Positions 54,888-64,000 of a stretch of 64,000 nt of DNA are shown here, piece by piece. How positions within the stretch are numbered: position 1 is the first letter of the stretch; each line of letters begins with the position of its first letter. The position numbers and the translations under genes are program-made. This DNA is from Elgaria multicarinata webbii (lineage: Eukaryota > Chordata > Lepidosauria > Squamata > Anguidae). The notes under the pieces are model-generated. The model had not been told where the DNA came from, ran no database searches, and saw nothing but the letters and a program-made list of their open reading frames with translations. Location of the stretch: NCBI RefSeq assembly GCF_023053635.1, contig NC_086192.1, forward strand, positions 13,059,501 to 13,123,500, read 5' to 3'.

Positions 54888-55392
54888 GGTTCATAGAAAC
54901 AGAATAGTAGAGTTGGGAGGGGCCTACAAGGCTATCGAGTCCAACCCCCCTGCTCAATGCAGGAATCCACCTTAAAGCATCCCTGACAGATGGTTGTCCA
55001 GCTGCCTCTTGAAGGCCTCTAGTGTGGGAGAGCCCACCACCTCCCTAGGTCACTGGTTCCATTGTTGGACTGCTCTAACAGTCAGGAAATTTTTCCTGAT
55101 GGCCAGCTGGAATCTGGCTTCCTGTCACTTGAGCCCGTTATTCCATGTCCTGCTCTCTGGGAGGATCGAGAAGAGATCCTGGCCCTCCTCTGTGGGACAA
55201 CCTTTCAAGTCCTTGAAGAGTGCTATCATGTCTCCCCTCAGTGTTCTCTTCTCCAGGCTAAACATGCCCAGTTTATGCCAGTTTATGCCAGAACTGGGCA
55301 TGTTTAGCCTGGAGAAGAGAACACTGAGGGGAGACATGATAGCACTCTTCAAGGACTTGAAAGGTTGTCCTCATAGGGCTTTGTTTCCAGAC
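54888..55392 (-). mobile_element. CR1 LINE fragment with inverted duplication
   Basis: A reverse CR1 from GAAACAGAATAGTAGAGTTG to TTGTTTCCAGAC. At 55293-55370, an inverted copy of its own 55195-55272 is inserted, after which the CR1 continues. Confidence 0.88.
55195..55370. repeat. perfect inverted repeat, 78-bp arms
   Basis: GGACAACCTTTCAAGTCCTT starts the left arm, and its complement ends the right arm at 55370. A 20-bp spacer holds AGTTTATGCC twice. Confidence 0.92.
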
Positions 55393-55765
55393 TGCAACCA
55401 CCAACTATGGGTTCTCAAGGCGGTTTGAGAAAAAATAAATCACACTGCATGGTTAACATTCAGACAGCACGATGATCCATGGTGTGTTAGTGTGTTCTGT
55501 TAGTGTGAACCCAGCCAATATGACAAAGCAACACAGGGTAATATTACCTCTTGAGGCTCAGGTGTACTTTTTGGGTGGTCGCTTTAAGTAGCAGCCCAGA
55601 TTATATATCCATGCCTAGAGAATGCAAAGTGTTTCCTAGTCATTAATATACACAATCAATATTTACTGTGGCATAGGAGTTCTACTGCAGTTAAGGTCAC
55701 TGATGTTCGGTTTTTTAACATCCTATCACATTAAAGATGGAGGATTCTATTCCTTATAAAACTGG

Positions 55766-56028
55766 GCTCAAGTTACAGGAATGGGCTCAAGTGACAGGAA
55801 GCCAGATTCCAGCTGGACATCAGGAAAAACTTCCTGACCGTTAGAGCAGTACGACAATGGAACCAGTGACCTAGGGAGGTTGTGGGCTCTCCCACACTAG
55901 AGGCCTTCAAGAGGCAGCTGGACAACCATCTGTCAGGGATGCTTTAGGGTGGATTCTTGCAATGAGCAGGGGGTTGGACTTGATGGCCTTAGAGGCCCCT
56001 TCCAACTCCACTATTCCATGATTCTATG
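55766..56028 (+). mobile_element. CR1 3' fragment
   Basis: A small duplication, TGGGCTCAAGT(T/G)ACAGGAA, opens it. It ends TCCATGATTCTATGAA. Confidence 0.88.
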
Positions 56029-56344
56029 AATCCATTTGTCCTACTAAAACAAAATGTGGCATAGGTAGGCTAACCGATGCGATGTACACTCCGGCTTAAT
56101 GTTGCACAGATCCAGTATCAAATAGAGCTACAGAACTGTAAACATTTTACTTTGAAGAGGCAACATCACAGAACTGAGACTGTTTTGTGTGTGCGTGGAG
56201 GCAGCAGGGAGTAGAATGACGAAAAGAACACAGCTGCCCAAACGACACAGAAAACCTACAAGATGTACTAGGCAGTGCATAACTCATCTAGCTGAGAATC
56301 CTAACTTCCTTTCTGTTTTAAAGTTTCTAGGCCATAAGGCATGC

Positions 56345-56545
56345 TTGAAAGATGTGTAGATTTGCCTCTGGTGACAGTTCGGACGCTCCAGCTGGTACAA
56401 AACATTACATCAGTGCGCCAGAGTACACACTGGCTCTCAGTTGCCTTCCAAGCTTCACCCGAGAGGCTGCTGTTGACCTACAAAGCCCGGAATAGCCTGA
56501 GTCCAGAAGACGCCTCCTCCATCATTTCCCACCATGACCTTTTAA
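56345..56545 (+). mobile_element. degraded L2-like LINE fragment
   Basis: Words such as RTLQLVQN, HWLSVAFQASPERLLLTYKA and NSLSPEDAS align with the L2-like copies at 9.6 and 12.7 kb. Several gaps are present. Confidence 0.6.
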
Positions 56546-57149
56546 TATCAGCCAGGAATATTCATTTAAACCCATCACCCATGGACAAAACCAGGATGCA
56601 CACAGAGGTGCTCTCAGGGCCTATGCAGGCAGGATTTCAAATCCATATCTACCAACTGTGTCTCTCTGTCCCCCATTTTTACTCTAGAGAAGGCAAAGGG
56701 CCCCCAATCGACATCTTAAACACACACACACCGCCCCCCAGATGGGGAGGCTGCAAGTCTAACACAACACTTCACATTGCACAAAGCTTAAATCTATCCT
56801 CCACCATTCAGAAGAGGTTCCAAGAATTTCACATCAAATCCCTGTTACGGACCGGGCTGCCAGGGGAGGATTTATACCACAAGCTCTAGAACGCCGGAGA
56901 AAGTTTTGGAAATCCGAACCTGGCATCGCATTACAATACTGCAGTCTAATAACATCCGAGCCGGGAAATTCAATTATATACAGCATGTTCGCTGCAGGAT
57001 TCTTACATTTGCTGCTAATTACTTTGAATGGTAAATTGAACAAGACACCTTGGAGGAATCCTGAATCTCTCAGTTAGCAAGGGCTCCTCCCATGGTATCA
57101 CACTACAGCTTTGCCATCAAATCCATCCCTTGTATTGATTTAACCTCAA

Positions 57150-57795
57150 ACGCTCTCCTGTGTAGAGTTCTGGTCACCACACCCAAAAAAGGGTATTATA
57201 GAGCTGGAAGACATGCAGAAAAGGGCAATTAAAATGATTAAGGGGCTGGAGCGTCTCCCCTATGAGGGAAGGTTACACCAACTGGGATTGTTTAGCTTGG
57301 AAAAAAGGAGGCTAAGAGGAGACAGGATAGAGGTGTACAAAATGATGCATGGTGTGGAGAATCTGGACAGGGAGACATTTTTCTCCCTTTCTCAAAATCC
57401 TAGAACCCAAGGGGTCATCCCATGAAGCTGATGGGTGGGAGATCCAGGAGAAATAAAAGGAAGGACTTCTTCACACAGCGCAGAGTTAAATTATGGAACT
57501 CACTACCACAAGATGTAGTGGCGGCCACCAATTTGGATGGCTTTAAAAGGGGGTTGGATAAATTCCTGGAGGCGAAGGCTATCCATGGCTACCAGCCCTG
57601 ATGGTTGTGTGCTATCTCCAGTATTCGAGGCAATCAGCCTGTGTGCACCAGTTGCTGGGGAACATGGGTGGGAGGGTGCTGTTGCACCATGTCCTGCTTT
57701 GTAGGTCCCTGGCCGACGGCTGGTTGGCCACTGTGTGGACAGAGTGCTGGACTAGATGGACCCTTGGTCTGATCCAGCCGGGCACTTCTGATGTT
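57150..57795 (+). mobile_element. CR1 LINE, second subfamily
   Basis: It encodes [40 protein letters not shown] and [20 protein letters not shown], then ends GGACCCTTGGTCTGATCCAG and TTCTGATGTTCTTC. Confidence 0.9.
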
Positions 57796-58144
57796 CTTCT
57801 GTTTGGTGTCTCCTTGTTACACTCTCTCTTTAAGAAGTATCTATGCAGAACAGGCAACGCGAAGTAACTGGGGCCATCGCTAGGACAGGTTGCGGTTTGG
57901 TTTATCCGGTGAGCTTCCTTGGAAGAAGCAACCAGTCGCCAAACTGAAAGAGTTTTGGTCTACAGCCAAGTGTAAAGATTTGTCACCCAGATATTTAGCA
58001 GTGACACCTACGCGTTTGCCAACCGTTTATTTCCTGCTCTTTGTTACTGGTAAACCACTGGTTTGTTTTAACTTGGGGGAGATACTTGGTTAGAATTCCT
58101 GGTGTTCTTCAGGATTTCGCTTCCTCTTTGTGTTGGCCATGGTG

Positions 58145-58372
58145 AGATTCCAGCTGGACATCAAGAAAAACTTCCTGACCGTTAGAGCAGTAGGACAATG
58201 GAATCAGTTCCCTACGGAGGTGGTGGTGGGCTCTCCTACACTCAAGGCCTTCAAGAGGCAGCTGGACAACCATCTGTCAGGGATGCTTTAGGGTAGATTC
58301 CTGCATTGAGCAGGGGGTTGGACTCGATGGCCTTGTAGGCCCCTTCCAACTCTGCTATTCTATGATTCTATG
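58145..58372 (+). mobile_element. CR1 3' fragment
   Basis: GATTCCAGCTGGACATCAAG to CTATTCTATGATTCTATGA, well preserved. Confidence 0.88.
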
Positions 58373-58384
58373 ATCTGGACTAGT

Positions 58385-58545
58385 AGCCATCGATAGCCGT
58401 TGGTTTTATTCGGTGGCATTTTAATTTGTGTTCAATTTTCCAGGACAGCATATAATTCTTGTGTTTTATGTTTTCATCACTATTTTAAGAACCGTCCAAA
58501 CAACTTTGGCTATTGGACAGCACAGAAACATGGTGAGTAAATAAC
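58385..58545 (+). mobile_element. L2-like 3' end
   Basis: AAGAACCGTCCAAACAACTT and TATTGGACAGCACAGAAAC are a diverged form of the common ending. It follows the previous CR1 directly. Confidence 0.6.
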
Positions 58546-58784
58546 CCCCCACCCCCACCTTCTAATCCTGACACCATCACCAATTATTAGAATGTCAGGA
58601 AGGGTATTTCTGCTAGAACGGCCCAACCACCATTGAGATCCAGCATCCATTTTTGCAATAAACTCCAAACGCACAAATCTAAGCGCTCCTCTGGCAGAAA
58701 CAATCCATCCCCAACTGTGGGTGAGAAGGATCAATCACCCGTCCATCCACGGCTAGCAGACAACATCAATCAACTACATCCATT

Positions 58785-58942
58785 GCTTTTAAATTATATA
58801 TTGTTTTAACTTGGATCATGGTTTAATTCGTTTTTAACTGTGTATATTGTTTTATACTGTATGTTTTTATCTGTACGCCACCCGGAGATCTTCGTGATAT
58901 AGGGCGGGATATAAATATTTTAAATAAATAAATATATAAATA
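58785..58942 (+). mobile_element. L2-like 3' end
   Basis: GTACGCCACCCGGAGATCTT, AGGGCGGGATATAAATATTT and an AAATAAATAAAT tail. Confidence 0.7.
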
Positions 58943-60438
58943 AATAATAAATCTTGAAGATCCGTTTTCTTTTTCGCTGGCCAAGTGCTGGTCCACTGAC
59001 CCCAAGGTTTGGAAAGAAAGAAAGAAAGGTAACCTCCCAACCAGTTCTGGATTTCCCCTTGACTGGTCTACCATCGTCCCACATTTAAGGGATAAATCTA
59101 TGCCAATGCAGCTTTCTCTCTCTTTCACTGAAATCATTAAAATCTCTCCACATAGCAGCTCCCAACTAGGGTACGAAGAGATGATCAAGCCCAGAGAACT
59201 GGGTTGTGCGGAGAAGAGGAGCAGCTCAATGGTCCCTGGAGAAACCGATTCAGACCCTATTCCAGCAAGGAACCCAAATGCAGCTCTGCCCTATAAGCTA
59301 ATGGTTCTGATTAACCATTAACTGGGGTGGGGGGGAGGCAGTCACCGCTGCAGCGAAGACAACGGAGCCTTCCACCTTTGACACAGCTCCTGTAGCGGAT
59401 GCAAACCAATTGGTATGCAGAGCACACAGAACTGCACTCGCAAGTGGACACGCACACATGCCCAGAAAATCCCAGCGACGCACCCTCTCGTATATTCCAG
59501 GCTGTCATAAGGGCAGGCATTTTGCTAGCAAATAAATAATGCAGAAAAGGCACAGATTGGAAAGCAAAGCAGGCCAGCGGGCTGATGGTACCAAGGCTAA
59601 CAGGTTCCCCCACCCATCCGGCCTCCCATTCAGAAATAAAATGCATGCAACGCAGCAGGATGCCTAAAAGGAGAGGCCCTCCCAAGATATTTTGCTGCCT
59701 GAGGTAAGAGCAGCAAATGGTCTCGCTTTCCCCCATCAAGGTGTGTAGCAGACCAAACCAGCCAAGTTATTTTGGCACCTGAGACAGAACATCCCCTCCT
59801 TCCTGGCAGTAAAAACAACAACGCAACAATAAATTAGATCGCTAACCATTGGCCCTCCTTTCACGACACCCACAATCAATAGCCGAAAGCGGCGGCCTCC
59901 CTCTGCCCAATGGTAGGGCCGGGCCGGCCAAGAGGCAAAGCACGTGGCTTCGGCGAGTCATGAATAAGGAGGAACAGCAAAACCCACTGAGCAAGAGGAA
60001 GGCAGTCGGGGGAAACGTGCAAATTGATGCGGAAAGGGTGTACAAGGCATGTGGCGAACGGGCATGGGGCGACATGGGCCAGACCTCCAATTTCTGAAGC
60101 CAGGCCTGACGTTCCCTGGGTGGGTGGAGAGAGTTGGAAAGCACCCTCCACCCCCTGCCAGAAAGCAGACACAGACACACACAGACACATCACACACACA
60201 CACCCAGCTGCTTAAGAGGTTTCCTTCACGGCTTTACTTGAAAATTAATTGCCGGGCTGGGGGTGGGGGGCAGCGGCCAGGATGTTGCGTCTCCCAGGTA
60301 GCATCACGCCGGACAAAGGGGCTCCTGTCCAGGACAGAACACAGCATGTTTGCAGGAGCTCTTCCCGCCACATCGCCAAGGAAGGCAATGTTGATCTAGC
60401 TGCGTGTGTGTAATGTGAGATAAAAGGGAGTGGGTGGG

Positions 60439-60439
<1 letters not shown>

Positions 60440-60502
<63 letters not shown>
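60440..60502. repeat. compound (TC)n(AC)n microsatellite
   Basis: About 42 bp of TC are followed directly by about 20 bp of AC, with further AC runs at 60520-60538 and 60780-60797, just outside the CpG island. Confidence 0.95.
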
Positions 60503-60839
60503 TCGTTGAATACAAGCGAGGACACACACACACACACCACCAATACACTGCAAAAACAAACGCACCCCAAAGATCAGAAACGTGGGAAAGAAAAGAGGGA
60601 GGCCAATTCCCCCTCCACATCTGACCTCCCTCCCTCCCCATGGCCGCGCATACATGTGCCAAAGCCCACACCGGCCTCAAGCCGGGAACCTCAAGCAGGC
60701 AAGGCGATGTGCAAGCCGGAAAGGGCGGACGAGCGTGTGCGCGTGTGTGGGATCTCCATCCAGCCATACAAACCCCTACTCACACACACACACACACGCC
60801 TTTTAACGCGAAAAACACAGGCAGGCAGGCAGCCCCATC

Positions 60840-61560
60840 GGCCACCGTGCGGCTTCCTCCCGAGTAGCCCCGCCGATGCCCACACCGCAACCCTAACAGG
60901 TCACGCTCAGGTTGCGCGGGGGAAGCGGGGCGCAGAGACGCGCGCCCAGGCGCAAAGGGGGCACCCCGATAAAGAGGGCAAAATAGGGAGCCGGGGAGGG
61001 AGAGAGGGAAGGGGGGGCTCTTCTTAAAGCGGCTGCTGCTCTTCGAGAGACCCCCCCCCAAGCGAGAGACACCCCCCCCCAAGCTGGATCCCCGTCCCCC
61101 CCATGTGCAAAAGAGCCGCGTCTCGAAAGGAGAGAGGAAAGAGGGCGGCGGAGGAAAGGGCGCTGCTCCATCCAGGGGGCCGAGGAGGCGCCGCGCTTAC
61201 CGGGCTTGGAGAGGCATGGGAGGGGAGATGGGCCGAGCGACCGCCCGGGCTCCGTCCTCGCCAGCCCGACCGAAGGGAAGGCGCAGGAGCCGCTCCCGGG
61301 GCGCAGCAGCAACAGCCAGCCAGCCAGGCGCGCCCTCGCCGCTGCCTGCCTCCCAGCCGGCCCGCGTCTCCTCCCCCTCGCTCGGCGAAGAGGGTTTAAA
61401 GGGCCCGGCAGGCGGAGCAGGAGAGCGCCATGTGACCAGCCCGAGTGCGTGTTTTCTCCCGGTGCCTCTGAGCATGTGCAGAGCGGGCGCGCAAGCGGAG
61501 CTCGCCAAGGCCGCGTGGATTGATTGGACGGCGTTGCCCCACAGCCAAGAGCTCTCCGGG
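60840..61560 (-). promoter_or_regulatory. SH2B2: CpG island, likely SH2B2 promoter
   Basis: CpG is frequent from about 60840 to 61560, unlike the surrounding AT-rich and repeat-filled sequence. It lies upstream of SH2B2 in the right orientation and holds the good donor at 61200. A second gene starting here on the plus strand cannot be excluded, but I see no coding exon for one. Confidence 0.55.
61201..61400 (-). other. SH2B2: probable SH2B2 non-coding first exon
   Basis: A strong donor, CCCG/GTAAGC, lies on the minus strand at 61200 inside a CpG-rich block. It is the best candidate to join the 5' UTR acceptor at 46900. The 5' limit is a guess: a TTTAAA box near 61390-61400 is the only TATA-like element. 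Open frames across this block are a by-product of its GC content. Confidence 0.45.
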
Positions 61561-61639
61561 CGAATCACAAAAATTAAACCCACACACACACAACCCTAAT
61601 CGAAATAGGAAACGAACAGGATAAATAAATTTTAACTCG

Positions 61640-61815
61640 GTGTTTTAAATTTGTAATTTTGCACTGCTGCTGCTTTTATCTGGTTGAGCTTTTATCGTGT
61701 ATTTTATAATATGGTTTTATACCGTTGTTTTATACTTTGAATGGTTTTAATTTTTGTGAACCGCCAGAGAGTATTGGGCGGTATAGAAATGTAATTAATT
61801 AATTAATTAATTAAT
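61640..61815 (+). mobile_element. L2-like 3' end
   Basis: T-rich sequence, then GTGAACCGCCAGAGAGTATT, GGGCGGTATAGAAATGTAAT and (TTAA)n. Confidence 0.7.
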
Positions 61816-61964
61816 TAATATAAAAGCGTAATATAAAATGCGGGGTAAAAACGCCACCAGGCCAAAATGGAGCAGCGATGGAGGCAGATTGAAAACACGG
61901 ATTGAAAACAGCAAAGTTAAAATTACATGGCTAGGCTGTTAAAATGCTGAGAAAATAAAAAGTC

Positions 61965-62395
61965 CTTATCATCATCATCATCATCATCATCATATTTATT
62001 TATTTATTTATTTTATTACATTTATATACCGCCCCACAGCCGAAGCTCTCTGGGCGGTTTACAACTATTAAAAATGGCAAACATTAAAAGTATACAACAT
62101 TTAAAAACCATCAAAAACATAAAAAACAGTATAAAAACAACATTGTATGTATTTATTTTTTTATTGCATTTTTATACCGCCCAATAGCCAAAGGTCTCTG
62201 GGCTGTTCACAAAAATTAAAACCATTCAAAGTATAAGCTGTTTTTATAAGGATACTGTTGTTTTTATGCTTTTTATGTTTTTAAACTTTGTATATTTGTT
62301 TTTAATGCTTACTGTTTTAAACTTTTGTAAACCGCCCAGAGAGCTTCAGCTATGAGGTGGCATATAAATGCAATAAATGAATGAATGAATAAAAC
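61965..62395. mobile_element. cluster of three L2-like 3' ends
   Basis: Reverse copies at about 61990-62130 (TATACCGCCCCACAGCCGAA) and 62150-62230 (TACCGCCCAATAGCCAAAG) are followed by a forward copy at 62235-62395. A (CAT)n run lies at 61970-61992. Confidence 0.7.
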
Positions 62396-62399
62396 AACA

Positions 62400-64000
62400 G
62401 CATAAAAACATGATATAAAATGGAACTGAATATGGGGAACTCTCCTTTCCCCGCCGCCTCAAAGAAGAGCAATCACCAGCCCTGATACAGGCATGAAGTA
62501 TGTGTGTCTTTAAGCATGCACAGAGTGTATTTTCACGCCACCAAATAAGCAGAGCAAACACCAAATAGCGGTGTCATTGACCATGTGCAGAGTGCCTCTA
62601 TGCCTTAGGCAGAAGCCAGAACCAGTCCTGGTGCGAATCTGTTTTCGTTTTTTAAGGGGCAAAGGAGAGTGTGTTTAAACATGTACAGAGTACTTTCCTT
62701 CCCCTGGGAGTAAGCAGAGTTCCCACACTGCTGGCATTAGGCGGTCCAACGTGCGTAACTGCAGGGGCTGACACACCCAAAATCACGAGGTTGGGGAAAA
62801 GGCTGCTTGTGCACCATTTCTCCACTCTTCTTCTGCGCAGGGCAGGGCAGCGAGAGCCTTGCCCCATCGACTCCGAGGAGGCTCCGGCCTCCACCCATTC
62901 CTCTCGCCAATGTTTCAATTTCCTATTGATTGGTGTTTCTGATGATCCCACGCAGCAAAAGCAGCAGCAGCAGCGTCCTTGCTGACAAGCCAGGGAAACC
63001 TGACCCACCGCCCTTGTCTAGGAAGAGGAAGCGGCAAAGAGAAGTAAAATTGTGCAGAGCAGACAATTCTTCGCCCCCTTCTCCCCATATTTGCAAATAT
63101 TCTTGTAAAGCTCAGCTCGGTGACTTCTTAACGCTGTTGCTCCTTTTATAGGGCACAGTCTGTGTATCCAAATACCCGGGTCCTATGTGCCAGGCTGCTG
63201 TTAGGGTGGGTACACATTACGTGAGCATCGCCTTCTCCGTGCACCCTGCGTCTCAGAAATGGGGGTAACAGAAGTGCAGGGGAACATGTCCTGCAGATTT
63301 GTCCCATGTTGACCAAGAGCTTTTGGCATCAACTTCATGGGGCGGGAAAGCCCCCAAATACTTCTGAAGGATAACATCTGCCGTGTTCCCCCACCTTTTC
63401 CAAGCACTTGGAGGGTGTGACTAGGGCACACCAGTAACCGCTTTGAGCTTCTCCAGCATGCCGCATACGTGTGATTTAGCTAGTGACGATGGCGACAGCT
63501 TAGCGCTGTAGGGGATAATTCGAGGGAAACGGGTACGTGGGATGAAGCTATGAATCTTGGACCATCTACATTCAATGAGCGATTACCCCCACTTGCAAAA
63601 TTGAGGCTCAGCCTTCTGCGTTCTCCTTTGAGTGGCGAGGGGGACTTACCCTTTGAGAACCCCCAGGTTAGAACATCCAATACCTTTGGCCGCAGGTGTG
63701 GTTGGACCACAGCTTCCATCACTCCTGAGCTTTGGCCAGGCTCATTGGGGTTAACGGGCGTCGGAAAACTGGTTTGGCCCTTGTGCCACAGCCCTTACAG
63801 ACACCTATCCAAACAGCGAGCAAACGCCGAACTCGAAATATCTGCTTCCTGCAATTTATCAGAACTCCGCGGCCCTGGCATTGCCCAGGCAGGCGATCAA
63901 TACCAGTGCAGAGAAAACCCTTAATGAAATCTCAAGCTAAGAGCCTATTGATCGTTCAACTCTTTTCCTTTAAAAATGTATATGAATGGGAAAGGAGGAA
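62400..64000. other. no recognisable feature upstream of SH2B2
   Basis: I found no conserved exon and no clear repeat, except a possible MITE-like word, GTTGGACCACAGCTTCCATC, near 63703. In other amniotes the next gene in this direction would be CUX1, but none of its exons is seen. Confidence 0.45.

Larger units (their letters stand above)
46900..61200 (-). other. SH2B2: SH2B2 first intron (inferred, 14.3 kb)
   Basis: The interval lies between the acceptor TTCGCAG at 46900 and the donor GTAAGC at 61200. It holds seven CR1 copies, several L2-like ends, SINE remnants and microsatellites. Open frames inside show no protein similarity. The stretches 47490-48900, 49010-50200, 50620-51620, 52490-53700 and 58950-60430 contain no feature I can name. 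Confidence 0.45.

Noticed and set aside
60434-61027. 197-codon frame starting with SLSLSL and HTHTHT
   Set aside because: It is a translation of a TC/AC microsatellite running into the CpG block.
61105-61599. 164-codon frame and others in the CpG block
   Set aside because: GC-rich DNA lacks stops by chance. The products are low-complexity and open on several frames and both strands.

Overview
This is nuclear DNA from a vertebrate, almost certainly a squamate reptile (lizard or snake). Sauria-type tRNA-derived SINEs, a BovB LINE fragment, a SPIN-type hAT element, about 25 CR1 LINE copies and L2-like LINE ends occur together, and both protein genes are split by long introns. Most of the 64 kb is repeat-derived.

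Two host genes can be read, both on the minus strand. PRKRIP1 (six coding exons, 15666 down to 6588, 188 codons plus stop) encodes a small basic nuclear, spliceosome-associated, PKR-binding protein. SH2B2, also called APS (eight coding exons, 46872 down to 28190, 671 codons plus stop), encodes an adaptor with an N-terminal dimerization region, a PH domain, an SH2 domain and a C-terminal tyrosine motif. Its probable non-coding first exon and promoter lie in a CpG-rich block at 61.1-61.5 kb, which implies a 14-kb 5' UTR intron. SH2B2 followed by PRKRIP1 in the same orientation matches the order on human 7q22, so this is a conserved syntenic block. The two genes are not known to act together.

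Layout. 1-4260: tandem array of a 1.88-kb satellite-like unit. 4290-6580: old CR1, a MITE and the probable PRKRIP1 3' UTR. 6588-16050: PRKRIP1, with CR1 and L2 copies and a SPIN element in its introns and a CpG promoter. 16785-18077: a 51-bp minisatellite grown inside a MITE. 18.4-19.4: the longest CR1. 20.85-21.6: four tandem units carrying 5S rRNA-like sequence. 22.5-27.1: nested MITEs, a solo LTR, and an LTR that splits a CR1. 27.2-46.9: SH2B2 coding part, its introns holding solo LTRs, SINEs, CR1s, BovB and MITEs. 46.9-61.2: the large first intron of SH2B2. 61.2-64: promoter CpG block, then L2-like ends and sequence with nothing recognisable.

I found no new multi-gene system. The notable signals are genomic: a MITE arm amplified into a minisatellite with four-unit higher-order structure, a Penelope-like palindrome inside a 15-bp target duplication, a horizontally spread SPIN element, 5S-like tandem units, a GC-AG intron inside the SH2 domain, and a five-codon upstream ORF (stop included) that overlaps the SH2B2 start as ATGA.
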